DNA of 6,428 nucleotides. Origin: an uncultured Bacteroidota bacterium (lineage in GTDB: Bacteria > Bacteroidota > Bacteroidia > Bacteroidales > VadinHA17). The notes under the pieces were generated by a model. It was not told where the DNA came from. It saw only the letters and a program-made list of their open reading frames with translations, and made no database searches. Location: contig CAIPJU010000184.1 of the NCBI GenBank assembly GCA_903865465.1, forward strand, positions 1 to 6,428, given 5' to 3'. This document shows positions 6,138-6,428 of this stretch, in pieces. How positions within the stretch are numbered: position 1 is the stretch's first letter; each line of letters opens with the position of its first letter. The translations under genes were made by a program, and so were the position numbers.

Positions 6138-6428
6138 AATAAAAAATGCAAAACTGTTGATATACTCTTTTTGACCGCCATTTCTTACACTAAGGTAAAT
6201 TTATAAAATATTTCAGTTCAAAACATTAGAAAGAGTTCATTATTTTAAATTTGTTGCATTGGTTCAATAATATTACCTAAACATCGGACTTCGGGAATAG
6301 TTCAGAAAACATTGCGGCGGTAAATTTAAAACATGGCACATTTTTTGCGCCTTTTCTCTTCTGTTAAAAATTGTGAAGGTCTGGATCATAAAAACAGATT
6401 GAAGACGTTTTTCTCATGACATTTCACC
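6138..6428. other. Intergenic region with no supportable gene
   Basis: This 291-base AT-rich stretch lies upstream of the leftward CotH-like gene and, apparently, of a rightward gene beyond the window. No clear Bacteroidota -33/-7 pair was found for the leftward operon; TATTATTG (minus strand, 6265-6272) is one base from the -7 consensus but has no partner at the right distance. An ATG at 6416 near the right edge could open the next gene, but only four codons are visible and it cannot be called. The only strong signal is the sigma-54 element at 6334-6348. Confidence 0.6.
6334..6348 (+). promoter_or_regulatory. Sigma-54 (RpoN) -24/-12 promoter
   Basis: TGGCAC at 6334-6339, a 5-nt spacer and TTGC at 6345-6348 match the RpoN consensus TGGCAC-N5-TTGC at every defined base. 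The essential GG (-24) and GC (-12) are separated by exactly ten bases. The base after TTGC is G rather than the preferred A/T. It lies in non-coding DNA and points right, with transcription expected to begin near 6360, so the controlled gene starts at or beyond the right edge. Sigma-54 promoters need a bacterial enhancer-binding protein; no convincing upstream activator palindrome was identified. Confidence 0.65.

Noticed and set aside
6333..6418. Short open frame of about 28 codons beginning at the ATG in ACATGGCAC
   Set aside because: The ATG is embedded in the sigma-54 -24 element, upstream of the expected transcription start, has no RBS and its product resembles nothing.

Overview
The window looks like chromosomal DNA of a Bacteroidota species, probably an environmental Bacteroidales-like lineage. 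The reasons are moderate-to-low GC, a stand-alone FISUMP lipoprotein (a family abundant in Bacteroidota and Fibrobacterota), a Bacteroidota-style cupin AraC regulator, a DUF4956 membrane protein, and intergenic matches to the Bacteroidota -33/-7 promoter rather than to -35/-10. The lineage is inferred from protein families only; there is no rRNA or other marker here. No tRNA, rRNA, CRISPR array, insertion sequence or integration site was seen.

Layout: (1) bases 1-105 are the 3' end of an unrecognised + strand gene. (2) 181-876 (+) encodes a small FISUMP lipoprotein. (3) 925-3370 (-) is a two-gene operon, a DHDPS/N-acetylneuraminate-lyase-family aldolase followed 34 nt later by a sodium:solute symporter. 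(4) A 194-bp divergent control region separates it from an AraC-family regulator, 3565-4416 (+). (5) 4450-6137 (-) is a second two-gene operon joined by a TAATG stop/start overlap: a secreted protein with kinase-like motifs reminiscent of CotH, then a DUF4956 membrane protein. (6) 6138-6428 carries no gene that can be supported, but has an almost ideal sigma-54 promoter pointing off the right edge.

How the genes work together: regulator, aldolase and symporter form a compact uptake-and-cleavage module. The AraC protein probably senses a small molecule and controls import by the Na+ symporter and cleavage by the pyruvate-type lyase. Sialic acid is the best guess for the substrate, because the symporter keeps residues matching the sodium sites and substrate arginine of SiaT, and the aldolase resembles NanA rather than DapA at the residue that separates the two. 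No ManNAc epimerase, kinase or sialidase is present, so the substrate stays open.

The CotH-like/DUF4956 pair is the least understood part of the window. Related genes in other bacteria, as I recall, sit with VTC-type polyphosphate polymerases, but no such gene is visible here. A secreted atypical-kinase-like protein translationally coupled to a membrane DUF4956 protein is the best candidate for an undescribed two-component envelope system.
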